From: GCA-001735895 sp964488685
GTDB taxonomy: Bacteria > Pseudomonadota > Gammaproteobacteria > GCA-001735895
Direction of reading: 5' to 3'
Assembly: GCA_964488685.1 (NCBI GenBank)
Contig: CAZAVY010000004.1
Span: 1-64,000, forward strand
DNA length: 64,000 nucleotides
The notes beneath the pieces are model-generated. The model worked only from the letters and a program-made list of their open reading frames with translations. It searched no databases and was not told the origin of the DNA. Positions 34,388-43,663 of the stretch are shown one piece after another (positions within the stretch are counted from its first letter, which is position 1; each line of letters opens with the position of its first letter). Both the position numbers and the translations under genes were made by a program.

Positions 34388-35599
34388 GTGATACTGCGAC
34401 AGCAACTGGTCGGCATAATTTTATCGGTATGCATTTCAAGCGCAGTTTATCTACCCGTTGCTTTTGCTAGTGCGAAACCAGGGCCTTTAATGCTCGTTGG
34501 TGCCGTATTACGGCACAATCAATCAGATATATGGAAGCGCATATATCAGTTAGCGGGTGGTAATCTCGCTGATTTCGTTGTAGTCGCGAGCGCTAGTCCC
34601 CGGCCCAGGTTGTATGGTGGGTTTGCAGTTCGAGGTTTACAGCGTTACGGAGGTTTTGTCGATCTGTTGCCATTGGCGACACAGCTGGACCAATTTGATA
34701 TCGATTATCGAGAGGCCGTCGTTGACGCAGAAATCATCGATAAAACCCGTCGATCAAATGCGGTGTTTTTTGTCGGCGGTGCCCCGCAGCGCCTTGCAAG
34801 CGTACTTTTTAATGCGGATGGCTCCAACACCCCTCTGGCATCGGCAATTCAGGAGATGCATGCCAGGGGTGGAGTGATCATCGGTGGCATTCCGGCTATG
34901 GCAGGTGTTGCCACCAACACCAACCCGATGACAGCACTGGAGCAGGGACGTATCGCAGAAAAGGATTTATTTCCCGGCCTTAATTTGCTGGCAAATGACT
35001 GGTATCTGGATCAACATTTTTTTAGCGGAGGGCGTTTCGCACAAAGTATAATTGCAATGCGCCAGCTTAATAAAACTTTCGGTCTCGGAATAGGAGTAAA
35101 CACGGCCGCTGCTATCGATGCGGAACAACTCGAAGTTATCGGCGAACAAGGGGTCGTGCTAATTGATCTGTCCCTCGCAACATCGGCCACCGGCATCAAT
35201 GGATTTACCCTCAAAGGTGCTCGCTTAAGTTATCTTGACCATGGTGATAGACTTGATATGGTTTCAAGGCAGATTACTCCCCACACTTACAAACTGGAAG
35301 AGTTCGTAATCGAACCGGGCGCTAATGGCTTTCGCCAGCCGGACGAAGAACAATACACTGTCGGAAATATGTTCTCCCCTGGCAGCTTGTTAGACTTAAT
35401 GATTACTTCGATAGAAGGAAAGCATAAACAGGTTGCAGGTTTGGCGATGAAAGAAAGCAGGGGCAATCAGGAAAGTGGCGGCTATTTGTTTAAATTTTAT
35501 ACCGGGCCGGACAGCATTGGATGGTTGACCACGCTATTTGGAGGTCAGCGTTGGACAATTCTGAACATATACCTCGACATCGTCCCGCTTGAAAAATAA
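34388..35599 (+). CDS. cyanophycinase-like (peptidase S51) protein lacking the nucleophile
   Basis: Exported protein of 403 residues, GTG start, signal peptide (LVGIILSVCISSAVYLPVAFA). The S51/cyanophycinase frame is recognisable: FFVGGAPQRL (GGxQxxL), DQHFFSGGRF (DQHF) and GIGVNTAAAID. At the nucleophile elbow, where active enzymes have GTSAGA, it has GGIPAMAG, with Pro for the catalytic Ser. It is therefore either an inactive homologue with a binding role or an enzyme with a different mechanism. No cyanophycin synthetase is in the window. Confidence 0.7.
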   Translation: MILRQQLVGIILSVCISSAVYLPVAFASAKPGPLMLVGAVLRHNQSDIWKRIYQLAGGNLADFVVVASASPRPRLYGGFAVRGLQRYGGFVDLLPLATQLDQFDIDYREAVVDAEIIDKTRRSNAVFFVGGAPQRLASVLFNADGSNTPLASAIQEMHARGGVIIGGIPAMAGVATNTNPMTALEQGRIAEKDLFPGLNLLANDWYLDQHFFSGGRFAQSIIAMRQLNKTFGLGIGVNTAAAIDAEQLEVIGEQGVVLIDLSLATSATGINGFTLKGARLSYLDHGDRLDMVSRQITPHTYKLEEFVIEPGANGFRQPDEEQYTVGNMFSPGSLLDLMITSIEGKHKQVAGLAMKESRGNQESGGYLFKFYTGPDSIGWLTTLFGGQRWTILNIYLDIVPLEK

Positions 35600-35808
35600 G
35601 GCTGGATCCTTGGCGAAAAATGACCCGAGCCTTCGTATATTACAGGTAGACAAGGATTGCCACTACGGCCTATATTGCAACAGGAAAGCTGGAATCGAGC
35701 TCTATTTCATTTTCATCGGGATAACCAAAGCGATGAAGATTGATGTTTACCATGCTGAACCAGCATAAAACAAATTTAACCCCCGGGTTGACCAAATAGT
35801 ATCCAGAT

Positions 35809-36291
35809 ATGCAAGCACCAGAACTGAAAGCCTCCCACTGGATTGATTTGAATGGCGAACCTTGCTCATTCAGCCTGGCGGAGAATCGAGGCAAATGGGT
35901 TATTATCTATTGCTTCCAGCACTGGTGCGAGGGCTGCCATATTTACGGGTTTCCTGCCCTGCAATCCCTGGTGGCTGCTTTTGCTGACAATCCTATGGTC
36001 GAAGTACTTTGTATCCAGACCGTTTTTGAGGGCTTCGAGGAAAACACGCTGGATAAAATTCGGCAAACGCAGTTACGTTATAGGCTGCCTATTACCATGG
36101 GGCATGACGCAGGCGATCCAGACACCGATCCCAAGCCGGCGACGATGCGAAATTTCGGCACTGGCGGTACCCCGTGGACAATTTTGATTCAACCCGACGG
36201 TGATGTGGTCTTCAGTGACTTTCATATCAATGCCGACAACCTGATTGAATTTCTTAACCAGGATACTGTATCGTTAAAAACGCGGAGTTGA
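35809..36291 (+). CDS. thioredoxin-like redoxin
   Basis: 160 residues, no signal peptide, cytoplasmic. Starts with the AhpC/TSA-like MQAPELKASHWIDLNG; the redox motif is CEGC in FQHWCEGCHIYGFP (CxxC), followed by VEVLCIQTVFEGF and GTGGTPWTILIQPDG. Probably a peroxiredoxin- or ResA-like thiol oxidoreductase. The preceding 200 bases hold no recognisable gene. Confidence 0.7.
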   Translation: MQAPELKASHWIDLNGEPCSFSLAENRGKWVIIYCFQHWCEGCHIYGFPALQSLVAAFADNPMVEVLCIQTVFEGFEENTLDKIRQTQLRYRLPITMGHDAGDPDTDPKPATMRNFGTGGTPWTILIQPDGDVVFSDFHINADNLIEFLNQDTVSLKTRS

Positions 36292-36768
36292 TTTTGTCAT
36301 AGCAGCCAGGATCTCCAGCATTGGTTTGTCTTTTGTTCTCGCAGTTTTGGTCTTTACGTCAATCAAGGTATTTAAATTGAGTATCTTGATGTCGGTTTTA
36401 TCATTAATGGAAATAGTTTCAATATTAGATTTGAGCACCTCGTAGTCGTCACCGACGCCAATCGAGCCGAGCACGTCGAGAGGACCATATCGGGTGAGAA
36501 GCAAATGGTGACCCGTGCTATCAAGGTTTGCGATTGTTGGTTTAAGATGTTCAGGCAGATGTTCGCGATAGTGAGCATTTAGTGAATCCAGTGCATTCAC
36601 CAGGCAGCCGAGATTTTTGTTACTGCGCGAATGCACGATATCGAGATCAAAGGTTGCTACCGGGGCGCCAAGAAGTACTGCGCAAACTCCGCCGACAACA
36701 ATAAAATCAACGTCATGCTGTGCAAGAATATCTAAAATTAGCGCAAAATCAGGCGCCTCTTCTTGCAT
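36274..36768 (-). CDS. nucleotidyltransferase of a two-gene unit
   Basis: 164 residues, nucleotidyltransferase fold with FIVVGGVCAVLLGAP and the metal-binding TFDLDIVHS (GG ... DxD), then HLPEHLKPTIANLD. Overlaps the upstream 60-residue gene by 20 bases. Such nucleotidyltransferases with a small helical partner often form toxin-antitoxin-type pairs that modify tRNA or proteins. Activity is inferred from the motif only. It converges with the redoxin gene, sharing 18 bases. Confidence 0.65.
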   Translation of the reverse strand: MQEEAPDFALILDILAQHDVDFIVVGGVCAVLLGAPVATFDLDIVHSRSNKNLGCLVNALDSLNAHYREHLPEHLKPTIANLDSTGHHLLLTRYGPLDVLGSIGVGDDYEVLKSNIETISINDKTDIKILNLNTLIDVKTKTARTKDKPMLEILAAMTKSTPRF

Positions 36769-36931
36769 TCCTGAGCCTGATTATTGATGAGACGTTGTTT
36801 TGAAGAATTTTAAGACGTTCGGCCGGAGCCTTTTTTGCAAACCAGCGAATAAGGGTCAAATCTACCCCGGATTCAGAAAAAATCAGGTGATTATGATTTT
36901 TCAAATTAGAGATGTTTTGCTTATCTGGCAT
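36749..36931 (-). CDS. small helical partner of the nucleotidyltransferase
   Basis: 60 residues. The core LTLIRWFAKKAPAERLKILQ and IIRLRNARRGA matches small proteins that commonly precede nucleotidyltransferase genes, where they act as antitoxin-like or targeting partners. Overlap with the next gene indicates coupled translation. Antitoxin function is inferred from arrangement. Confidence 0.55.
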   Translation of the reverse strand: MPDKQNISNLKNHNHLIFSESGVDLTLIRWFAKKAPAERLKILQNNVSSIIRLRNARRGA

Positions 36932-37047
36932 GGTGAAAATATATTCTGTCCGGAAATGCCGATTATAACCAAATGCAGCGAAGGCGCGACGAATTTCCCG
37001 ACTGCCGAATTTTTACCTGGTCGCCGGCTTCAAGCGATGAAGATGTC

Positions 37048-38061
37048 TCAGCTATCTCCCTGCAGGTTAAAAATGTTCGGGTAGGCGAACAGTGCCACGC
37101 TGCCCCCGGTATGTAGAAAGACAACATTTTCTGCTTGTTTGAAATGACCCTTGCGGATTAAATCGATCAGGCCTGCGAAACCCTTACCCGAGTAAACCGG
37201 ATCCAGCAGGATGCCTTCTAAACTCGCCAGCATCTTGACGGCTTCGACCATCGAATCGGTAGGCAGGCCGTAGCCCTCGCCGACGTAATCGCTATTGGCG
37301 ACTACCTTCTCACGCGCTACCAGATCCGGGTTCAGGCCCATGAAATCGAGCGTGCGTTGCGCCAGCGCATAGACGTTATCTTCCTGTTGCTGTTTTGGAG
37401 CGCGTACGCTGACGCCATAAACAGGGATATTGCTATTCATCGATTCCATACCCACAACCAGGCCGGCCTGGGTGCCGGTACTGCCGGTCGCATGAACCAG
37501 GTGGTCAATGCGTAGGGAACGCTCGTTTGCCTGGTGGGTCAGCTCGAACGCCGCGTTGACATAACCCAGCGCACCGGTTTGGTTTGAGCCGCCACCGGGA
37601 ATAACGTAAGGCTTTTTACCGTCGTCGCGCAATTGCTGGGCAAGCTGCTCCATCTCGGCATTCATGTCGCTGTCCGCAGGACGAAGCGAAAGCATCGCGC
37701 CGTGCAACTGATCGAGCAGCACATTGCCGTTATGGGCATAGGCCTCGTCGTGGTATCCGGTTCGATCTTCGAGCAGAATATGACATTCAAAATCGAGTTT
37801 GGCAGCGATTGCGCAGGTCTGGCGCGCATGATTCGACTGGGTTGCGCCCTGGGTGATAATCGTGTCGGCACCACGCTCTATCGCTTCGGCCATCAAAAAC
37901 TCCAGCTTGCGGGTCTTGTTACCCCCCGATGCCAGGCCGGTACAGTCATCGCGCTTGATCCAGAGGTTGGGACCACCGAGTTCTTTGGAAATTCGTTCCA
38001 ACGGCTCGAGCGGGGTGGGCAGGTGCGCGAAGTGCAGGCGTGGAAAGCGTGAAAGATGCAT
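37048..38061 (-). CDS. dcyD: D-cysteine desulfhydrase / ACC deaminase family
   Basis: PLP-dependent enzyme of the tryptophan synthase beta fold type, 337 residues. Start at 38061 because GGAG stands six bases upstream. Motifs: WIKRDDCTGLASGGNKTRK (PLP lysine in GGNK), TQGATQSNHARQ, PGGGSNQTGALGY and VHATGSTGTQ. This pattern fits D-cysteine desulfhydrase, which gives pyruvate, ammonia and sulfide; ACC deaminase is the alternative in the same family. Monocistronic. Confidence 0.8.
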   Translation of the reverse strand: MHLSRFPRLHFAHLPTPLEPLERISKELGGPNLWIKRDDCTGLASGGNKTRKLEFLMAEAIERGADTIITQGATQSNHARQTCAIAAKLDFECHILLEDRTGYHDEAYAHNGNVLLDQLHGAMLSLRPADSDMNAEMEQLAQQLRDDGKKPYVIPGGGSNQTGALGYVNAAFELTHQANERSLRIDHLVHATGSTGTQAGLVVGMESMNSNIPVYGVSVRAPKQQQEDNVYALAQRTLDFMGLNPDLVAREKVVANSDYVGEGYGLPTDSMVEAVKMLASLEGILLDPVYSGKGFAGLIDLIRKGHFKQAENVVFLHTGGSVALFAYPNIFNLQGDS

Positions 38062-38164
38062 GATATTCTCCAAAATCAGAAAACTGCATGATTACATATT
38101 TGGAAGCGGGTTTATAATGCAAATTATTTTAGTAAAATGGGCCTACGCGGATACATGCATCTAA

Positions 38165-38284
38165 CTTAAATGGATTGAAGATCTAGTCGTGCTACTCGAA
38201 GAAAAGTCGATCTCACGAGCAGCGCAACGTCGTCGTGTAGCTCAGCCGGCCGAACCGGGTAGACGCTTTATCTTCGCAACATAA
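38165..38284 (+). pseudogene. LysR-family regulator amino-terminal fragment
   Basis: Codons from 38165 read LKWIEDLVVLLEEKSISRAA and then RRRVAQPAEPGRR, a LysR helix-turn-helix (usual form: WLEDFLxLAExxSFSRAAxxRxVxQPAFSRRI). There is a stop directly before it instead of a start, and after about 39 codons the frame ends at TAA 38282-38284. A frameshift after QPA is likely. Only the DNA-binding helix remains. It is divergent from dcyD, so it could have been its regulator. Confidence 0.6.
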
Positions 38285-38477
38285 ACATTGCCGTGAGCTT
38301 GTGATGCGGCTACCACAAAAGGTACGCCCCCACCTTTTAATGCCTATTCGGTCAACGGCATGCGGATACATTCAAGAATTGTTGACGCTCTTTGGTGTGA
38401 CGCGCGGTATCTTGTGATCGATATTGACAGGGGAATTTGCGAGTATTAGATTCAAGCTGAATAGCAGGGGAGAGAAA

Positions 38478-40148
38478 ATGGATACGCAGGTTGTTGGCAT
38501 AGTCGGGGGAGGTGTTTCCGGGCTTGGTGCTGCCTACGAGCTTCGCCGAAATGCGCTGAAGACGGGCAAAAAAACGATCATCCATATTTTTGAAAAGCAA
38601 GCACTATTGGGCGGTAATGCCGATACTGCAGTTGTCGATCTGGGGAATTGGCGGAGTGGAGAGCTCACCGGCCCTTACCAGCGTTGGGTCGATCTTGGGG
38701 TCAACGATATCAATTTCAGCGCCTATAAACTGATCGCCGGCATTATGAAAGAAATAGATTATTTTGATCATGATGATCCCGCCAAATTTCCAAACATGTT
38801 GCCCCTGGAAAATACAGAAACTTATTTTACCTGGGACTCAAGCGTTTTATTAACCGACGACAACGACCTGGTATACGGGGTCAGTAATCCTGAATTCGAA
38901 ATTGCAAACAAGAACCAGGGTGCATTTAAATTCTGGACCGATGTGGTGCATAGAGCCGCTGATGACAAAGTTGGGCATGGACGTTCGAGAGATATTGATA
39001 TCACCGTAGGGGAATATTTTGATCAGGTTGTCAGCGATCCCAAAAAGATGCTGAAAAAACATGTCGATTGTAAGGGTATTGACTGGAACGATCCGGCGCT
39101 GAAGATGATGTTAGAAGAAATACGCGATTATATATACTTTCCGCGAATCTCGGCGATGTACTTTGCCAACGACTATGGCCCCGAAAATATGCTGTTGGCT
39201 GCGCCGATGTGTTATTACCGCACCCAGGAGAGTAAAGGGAAGGATAAGTCCCCTGATCGGCGTTATTTCGTGGGTGGGTCGAATCGCTGGTTGCGAGCCT
39301 TGCTGGACAACCTGCTTGACGAGACAACCTGGGGAGATTGCGTCGAGATTCATTTTCATAGCGATTTCGCTGCAAAGGTCACGGTGATGACCGACAATAT
39401 TTCGATTGAAAAACAAGCTGTTGTCGATGCCGGTAATAGCTATCCAGTCGGCTATTGCATTGTCACGGTTCACGCCGATGACGCAGCAGGATTATTGCAT
39501 TTTGATAACGCCTGTGACCCTGAATCAACTGTCAGGGAACAGATTCCGCAAACTGAAATACTCAAAATTCTGCAGTCAATTACCTACACCCGCAGCGTCG
39601 GCGTAGCGCATACCTTTGCAGGACTTTTGCCCGCCAATCGCAACCAGTGGCGTTCATACAATGTACTAATTCGACAGGGTAGTTCATTGAAACCATATAG
39701 CATGACCTACGTATGCAACCGGCACCAAAATGATGCAGGCGGCAGTCGATCCAGCGAATATAATCAGGTCGGAATGCCGCAGTTTTTTGTTACCTTGAAT
39801 CCTTTGCGGGAAGTACCCGAAAGCCATATCCTGAAATTGGTGGCCAAAGCGGAGGTATCACCCGCACTCAGGGCGGAGTTGCCCCAACTTGGAACGGGTG
39901 GAGAAAATTCAACCGGCTACAGCCGCAAACAGGCAGGTGAACCCGCCGTCGCATATTTCAAACACAATTTGATCGATAAAAAGTGCTTTGTCGCTCAGGA
40001 TGATTTAGTCGCCTATCACAAAAGCGCAACACGGTTATTTTTTGGCGGCGGTTGGAGCAGGGGATCGGGTTTGCACGAAGAGTGCTGGGAACAGGTCCTG
40101 ACTATCGCCGAGTTAATAATTCCGACAAGACCAAGGCATCTTGGCTAG
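38478..40148 (+). CDS. FAD-dependent oxidoreductase
   Basis: 556 residues. The start at 38478 is chosen for GGGGAGAG at suitable distance and MDTQVVGIVGGGVSGLGAAY with the FAD-binding GxGxxG at residues 10-15. EKQALLGGNADTA follows (conserved in the flavin amine oxidoreductase clan), and the carboxy end RLFFGGGWSRGSGLHEECWE is an FAD-contact motif. Cytoplasmic, no signal peptide. The substrate is unknown. It converges with the regulator gene that follows. Confidence 0.75.
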   Translation: MDTQVVGIVGGGVSGLGAAYELRRNALKTGKKTIIHIFEKQALLGGNADTAVVDLGNWRSGELTGPYQRWVDLGVNDINFSAYKLIAGIMKEIDYFDHDDPAKFPNMLPLENTETYFTWDSSVLLTDDNDLVYGVSNPEFEIANKNQGAFKFWTDVVHRAADDKVGHGRSRDIDITVGEYFDQVVSDPKKMLKKHVDCKGIDWNDPALKMMLEEIRDYIYFPRISAMYFANDYGPENMLLAAPMCYYRTQESKGKDKSPDRRYFVGGSNRWLRALLDNLLDETTWGDCVEIHFHSDFAAKVTVMTDNISIEKQAVVDAGNSYPVGYCIVTVHADDAAGLLHFDNACDPESTVREQIPQTEILKILQSITYTRSVGVAHTFAGLLPANRNQWRSYNVLIRQGSSLKPYSMTYVCNRHQNDAGGSRSSEYNQVGMPQFFVTLNPLREVPESHILKLVAKAEVSPALRAELPQLGTGGENSTGYSRKQAGEPAVAYFKHNLIDKKCFVAQDDLVAYHKSATRLFFGGGWSRGSGLHEECWEQVLTIAELIIPTRPRHLG

Positions 40149-40169
40149 CCGAATGATTGACTGACCGAA

Positions 40170-43100
40170 TTACTGATTTTGCTGCAACTCGGAGATGGCA
40201 GTTTGAATTAGTTTCAAAGAATGCAGTAAACAGGCTTGTTTTCCTTTGCCTTCCAGTGCCCGCAACTGATTGAGTGTGTCGCTTGCAGGTTGCGTCGAGC
40301 AAGCATCGGATAACAGTCCGGCACGTTTTAGATAGTATTCCGCCCAGGGGTTTGGTTCGTCCGCCATATAAGATTTCAGGTCATCCATGTACTGCAGCAA
40401 TTCATCTTTCTCCTGGCGCAGCAAGGCACTTTCCATCGCATTCACATAAAACCGGTAATAATTATGTCCGATACAGTTTTGCTGCAACATGGCTCTACCC
40501 TCGTCAAGCAGTGCCCTGACCCGCTTGTCGCCTCCCAGCATCAGCGCGTAACTACTGGCAACCCAGGGACCGATAAACTCTTCAATTCCTTGCTGATGAA
40601 CCTCGTGATGGGCATCGGAAAGGAGTGTGATTGCGGCGTTAATGTCCCCCTGATAATGCCTTAGGCGTGCCAACGCTTCCCCCAGAAAAGGTTCGAAGCG
40701 GCGCGCGCCGATGTCTTTCGCCAGAGTCAGCCCGCTTTCAATATGTGCCGCTGCAAAATCCAGCTGCTGCATGTCTAACAAGATCCAGCTCGCCGTGAGC
40801 CGCGATACGATCTCGGCGCGTTTATGGCCGACCGCAATGGCTAATTCCATTGATTCCCTGGCGTCGTTTAATGCCTGTTCAGTGCTATTTTGATAGATGC
40901 GAGTTGTGGCTAGCATGAATCGATTGGCTGCTTCTACCTGTGAGAATTCCTGCGCCGCACACAGTGCCAGGCATTGTTCAAAATAATTTAACGCGGTCAT
41001 CATTTTGCCCTGCGCGTAAGCGGCGTCACCCAGTCCACCCAGGGCTTTTGCCTCGGCTTCCAGATCACTTGCCTGCTGGGCAAAGCCTAGTGCCTTGGCG
41101 TGTTCTTGCCGACAGTTGTCTACCTCGCCTCTGGGGAAATAGTAGTTGCCCCTGAGGTAGTGAATTTGAGATAACTCTCGATTCAAATGCTGTTTCGACA
41201 CGCATTTTTCAGCCTGGTCAAGCGCGTCGAGCGCTTCGTCAACTCGTTCGAGTGTGTCCAGACCATTTGCCAGGCCAATCAGGGGCGCAAATTTATGTTG
41301 CTGCGTTGTTGCCTTTTCGATCGCCTGTTGATAGCAGTGAATTGCGCGTTCGGTATTACCTTTTGCCAGCTCTGCCTCGCCCTTGTGTAACCATAGTGTG
41401 GACGCATCGACTGTGGTGTATTCGATTTCCAGCGCTTCCCCGATCAGCAGGATGACTTCGTCAAAATCGTGCACCCGCAATTTTGCCTCGATTGCCCTGA
41501 CAAATACTTCCGGGGCGGTATCGTCTTTGGCGCGGTGCAAATGCCTTGCCTGTAGGGCAATATCAAATGATTCGAACCATTGCGCGCAACGTTGGTGTAA
41601 TTCGATGCGCGCTTGCTCGGTCAGGGTTTGATAGACTCCCTGATGAACCAGGGCATGAACGAACTGGAGGCGATCAGCCGATCGCTTCACCAGGTAATTT
41701 TCCACCAATGATCCGATTTCCTGTTGTTCCGATCCAAGCACGTGATTCAGCGCGTCTTCAGTAAACCATTGGCCCAAAACCGAGGCGGCGCGGGCCGCAG
41801 CCTGGCTTTTTGGGGTCAGGCTATCGAGCCTTGATAACACCAGTGTCTGGACATTGTGCGGCAGGCTTTCCTGCTGCTGGTTGGTCGCTTGCAACAACTG
41901 CTCCAGGAAAAGAGGATTGCCCTCCGCTCGTTCTATACACTGGCATTTGTAATCGTTGGGAACATCCACAAAGTAATCGGCAAAATCAGATGCCTCGGAT
42001 TCGCGCAATGGTGAAAGATTCATGACCAGCATCGGTAGTTCGGTCCAGGTCGAAGCCCACCTGTTCTGTAATGGATCGTTCTCCTGACGTGAGGTCAACA
42101 ATAAAATCACCTGACTATCCTTCAATGCCTCGGCTAATTGCAGGATGCTGTCGAGCAGGTCATCACCGGCCCAATGCAAGTCTTCGATACACAGCAATAG
42201 CGGAGATTGGCTGGTTCTATTGTGTATCAGGTTTTCTAAGACACGTTGTAAACCGGCGGCACGGGTATCATGGTTCATCGCGTTGAAAAGCGATAAATCC
42301 CTCCCGGCCAGCGGCCAGTTCAGCCAGCTATATAAAAACATCAGATCGGGCGCCGCACACACTGCCTGGCCGAAACGATTACTCAAGGCGTCCAGACTCA
42401 GGTTTGTTTCGTCCCGCTCCAGCCCGAGGATGGAACGAATCAGTTTTGGAATAGCCATTTGATTTCGCTCTGTGCCGAAATCGAGCACCTGTGCCGTATG
42501 AACCTCGATGCCCAGGCTGCTACAGTGATCGCAAAACTCTTCCATCAGGCGAGTCTTACCGATTCCGGCCATGCCGCGAACGTAAACCACCTGCATTTCA
42601 TGGTAGGCGTATGCCGATTCAACCGCCGCTCTGTATTGTTGAACCTGCAGGTCACGACCAATAAACCTTTTTACTTCCGAGCCGGGTTTTTGACTCTCGT
42701 TCACCAGCCAGAATTGCGGCTCGCCGTTTTGTTGGGTAGCTTCGAAAGCTGTCAGTCGAAACCGCGACTCCAGGCCTTGTTTTACTGACTCATCGGTCAG
42801 AATCATGTTGCTCCCGGCGGTAGCTTGACCCACTTGATCGATACCTCTCCGGTTCAGTATTTCCAGCAACTCAGTATCATCGACCCCGGGCCTGTCGACT
42901 TGAGGCTGCAGATCCTGATAGATAATGTGGCTGGTCAGAATTTGATCGTTGCCAAAAAGTGAGTGCATCTGACCCTGCAACCAGCGCACGCAGCCAAGCG
43001 CCTGAAAGTGTTCGTAACCCATCAGCGATAGGCTGCCGAATAAAAACGCGCTGGTGGTTTGATTCAGTTTACGGAATTCGGCGTCGTAGCGGCCGGCAGC

Positions 43101-43514
43101 CAGTTTACAGGCGGAACTCCAGTACTGGTCAGTCTCTTTGGAATTGACCCCTCCCGGTGATTCCAGGTTTACAAACAGAACCACAATCTGGCGGGTTGCC
43201 GAAACCGAGAAATCAACCTGATTTTCATCGGCGCGGGCCTTTTTCGCTGATTCGGACCTCCCGTTGGTGACAATGGCGGAAAGCTCGACATTAAAAAATT
43301 TCGAAATGTCCCGGGCAGTACGATAGATGATGTTTTTGCCGGTTTCGGCACGTTTGATCGAGGCGATTGAAACGCAAAGGCGTTGCTCCGCGCACATCAA
43401 GGCGAACAGTTCCTGACTCAGGCCCTGCTCCCTGCGCAGGTCGATTAAAACCTGGCGATCCAGTGATACACGGCCACCTGCGGCTGGTTTGTAATCGATA
43501 TTACCTAATTGCAT
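40170..43514 (-). CDS. HTH - ATPase - TPR regulatory protein
   Basis: 1114 residues, start set at MQLGNIDYKPA (43514). Domains in order: XRE-like helix-turn-helix (LRREQGLSQELFALMCAEQR..SIKRAETGKN), a degenerate nucleotide-cyclase-like region (RQIVVLFVNLESPGG), an AAA/STAND ATPase with Walker A GMAGIGKTRL and Walker B LLLCIEDLHW, then many TPR repeats (e.g. WLHKGEAELAKGNTERAIHC, LGDAAYAQGKMMTALNYFEQ). A signal-integrating transcription regulator is likely. The cyclase domain lacks obvious metal-binding Asp pairs, so cyclase activity is unlikely. Target and ligand unknown. Confidence 0.75.
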   Translation of the reverse strand: MQLGNIDYKPAAGGRVSLDRQVLIDLRREQGLSQELFALMCAEQRLCVSIASIKRAETGKNIIYRTARDISKFFNVELSAIVTNGRSESAKKARADENQVDFSVSATRQIVVLFVNLESPGGVNSKETDQYWSSACKLAAGRYDAEFRKLNQTTSAFLFGSLSLMGYEHFQALGCVRWLQGQMHSLFGNDQILTSHIIYQDLQPQVDRPGVDDTELLEILNRRGIDQVGQATAGSNMILTDESVKQGLESRFRLTAFEATQQNGEPQFWLVNESQKPGSEVKRFIGRDLQVQQYRAAVESAYAYHEMQVVYVRGMAGIGKTRLMEEFCDHCSSLGIEVHTAQVLDFGTERNQMAIPKLIRSILGLERDETNLSLDALSNRFGQAVCAAPDLMFLYSWLNWPLAGRDLSLFNAMNHDTRAAGLQRVLENLIHNRTSQSPLLLCIEDLHWAGDDLLDSILQLAEALKDSQVILLLTSRQENDPLQNRWASTWTELPMLVMNLSPLRESEASDFADYFVDVPNDYKCQCIERAEGNPLFLEQLLQATNQQQESLPHNVQTLVLSRLDSLTPKSQAAARAASVLGQWFTEDALNHVLGSEQQEIGSLVENYLVKRSADRLQFVHALVHQGVYQTLTEQARIELHQRCAQWFESFDIALQARHLHRAKDDTAPEVFVRAIEAKLRVHDFDEVILLIGEALEIEYTTVDASTLWLHKGEAELAKGNTERAIHCYQQAIEKATTQQHKFAPLIGLANGLDTLERVDEALDALDQAEKCVSKQHLNRELSQIHYLRGNYYFPRGEVDNCRQEHAKALGFAQQASDLEAEAKALGGLGDAAYAQGKMMTALNYFEQCLALCAAQEFSQVEAANRFMLATTRIYQNSTEQALNDARESMELAIAVGHKRAEIVSRLTASWILLDMQQLDFAAAHIESGLTLAKDIGARRFEPFLGEALARLRHYQGDINAAITLLSDAHHEVHQQGIEEFIGPWVASSYALMLGGDKRVRALLDEGRAMLQQNCIGHNYYRFYVNAMESALLRQEKDELLQYMDDLKSYMADEPNPWAEYYLKRAGLLSDACSTQPASDTLNQLRALEGKGKQACLLHSLKLIQTAISELQQNQ

Positions 43515-43663
43515 AACCCACAACTGATACCAAACTGATACCACAATGATTCTAATCTGATTTTGATGCTTTGACTAATAAGCACGATAGTTTGCTTACC
43601 GATTCGGTCGTCAACCAGAGTTTGGTTTGATCGAACAATGTCCACAATTTTAACGAGGATCAG

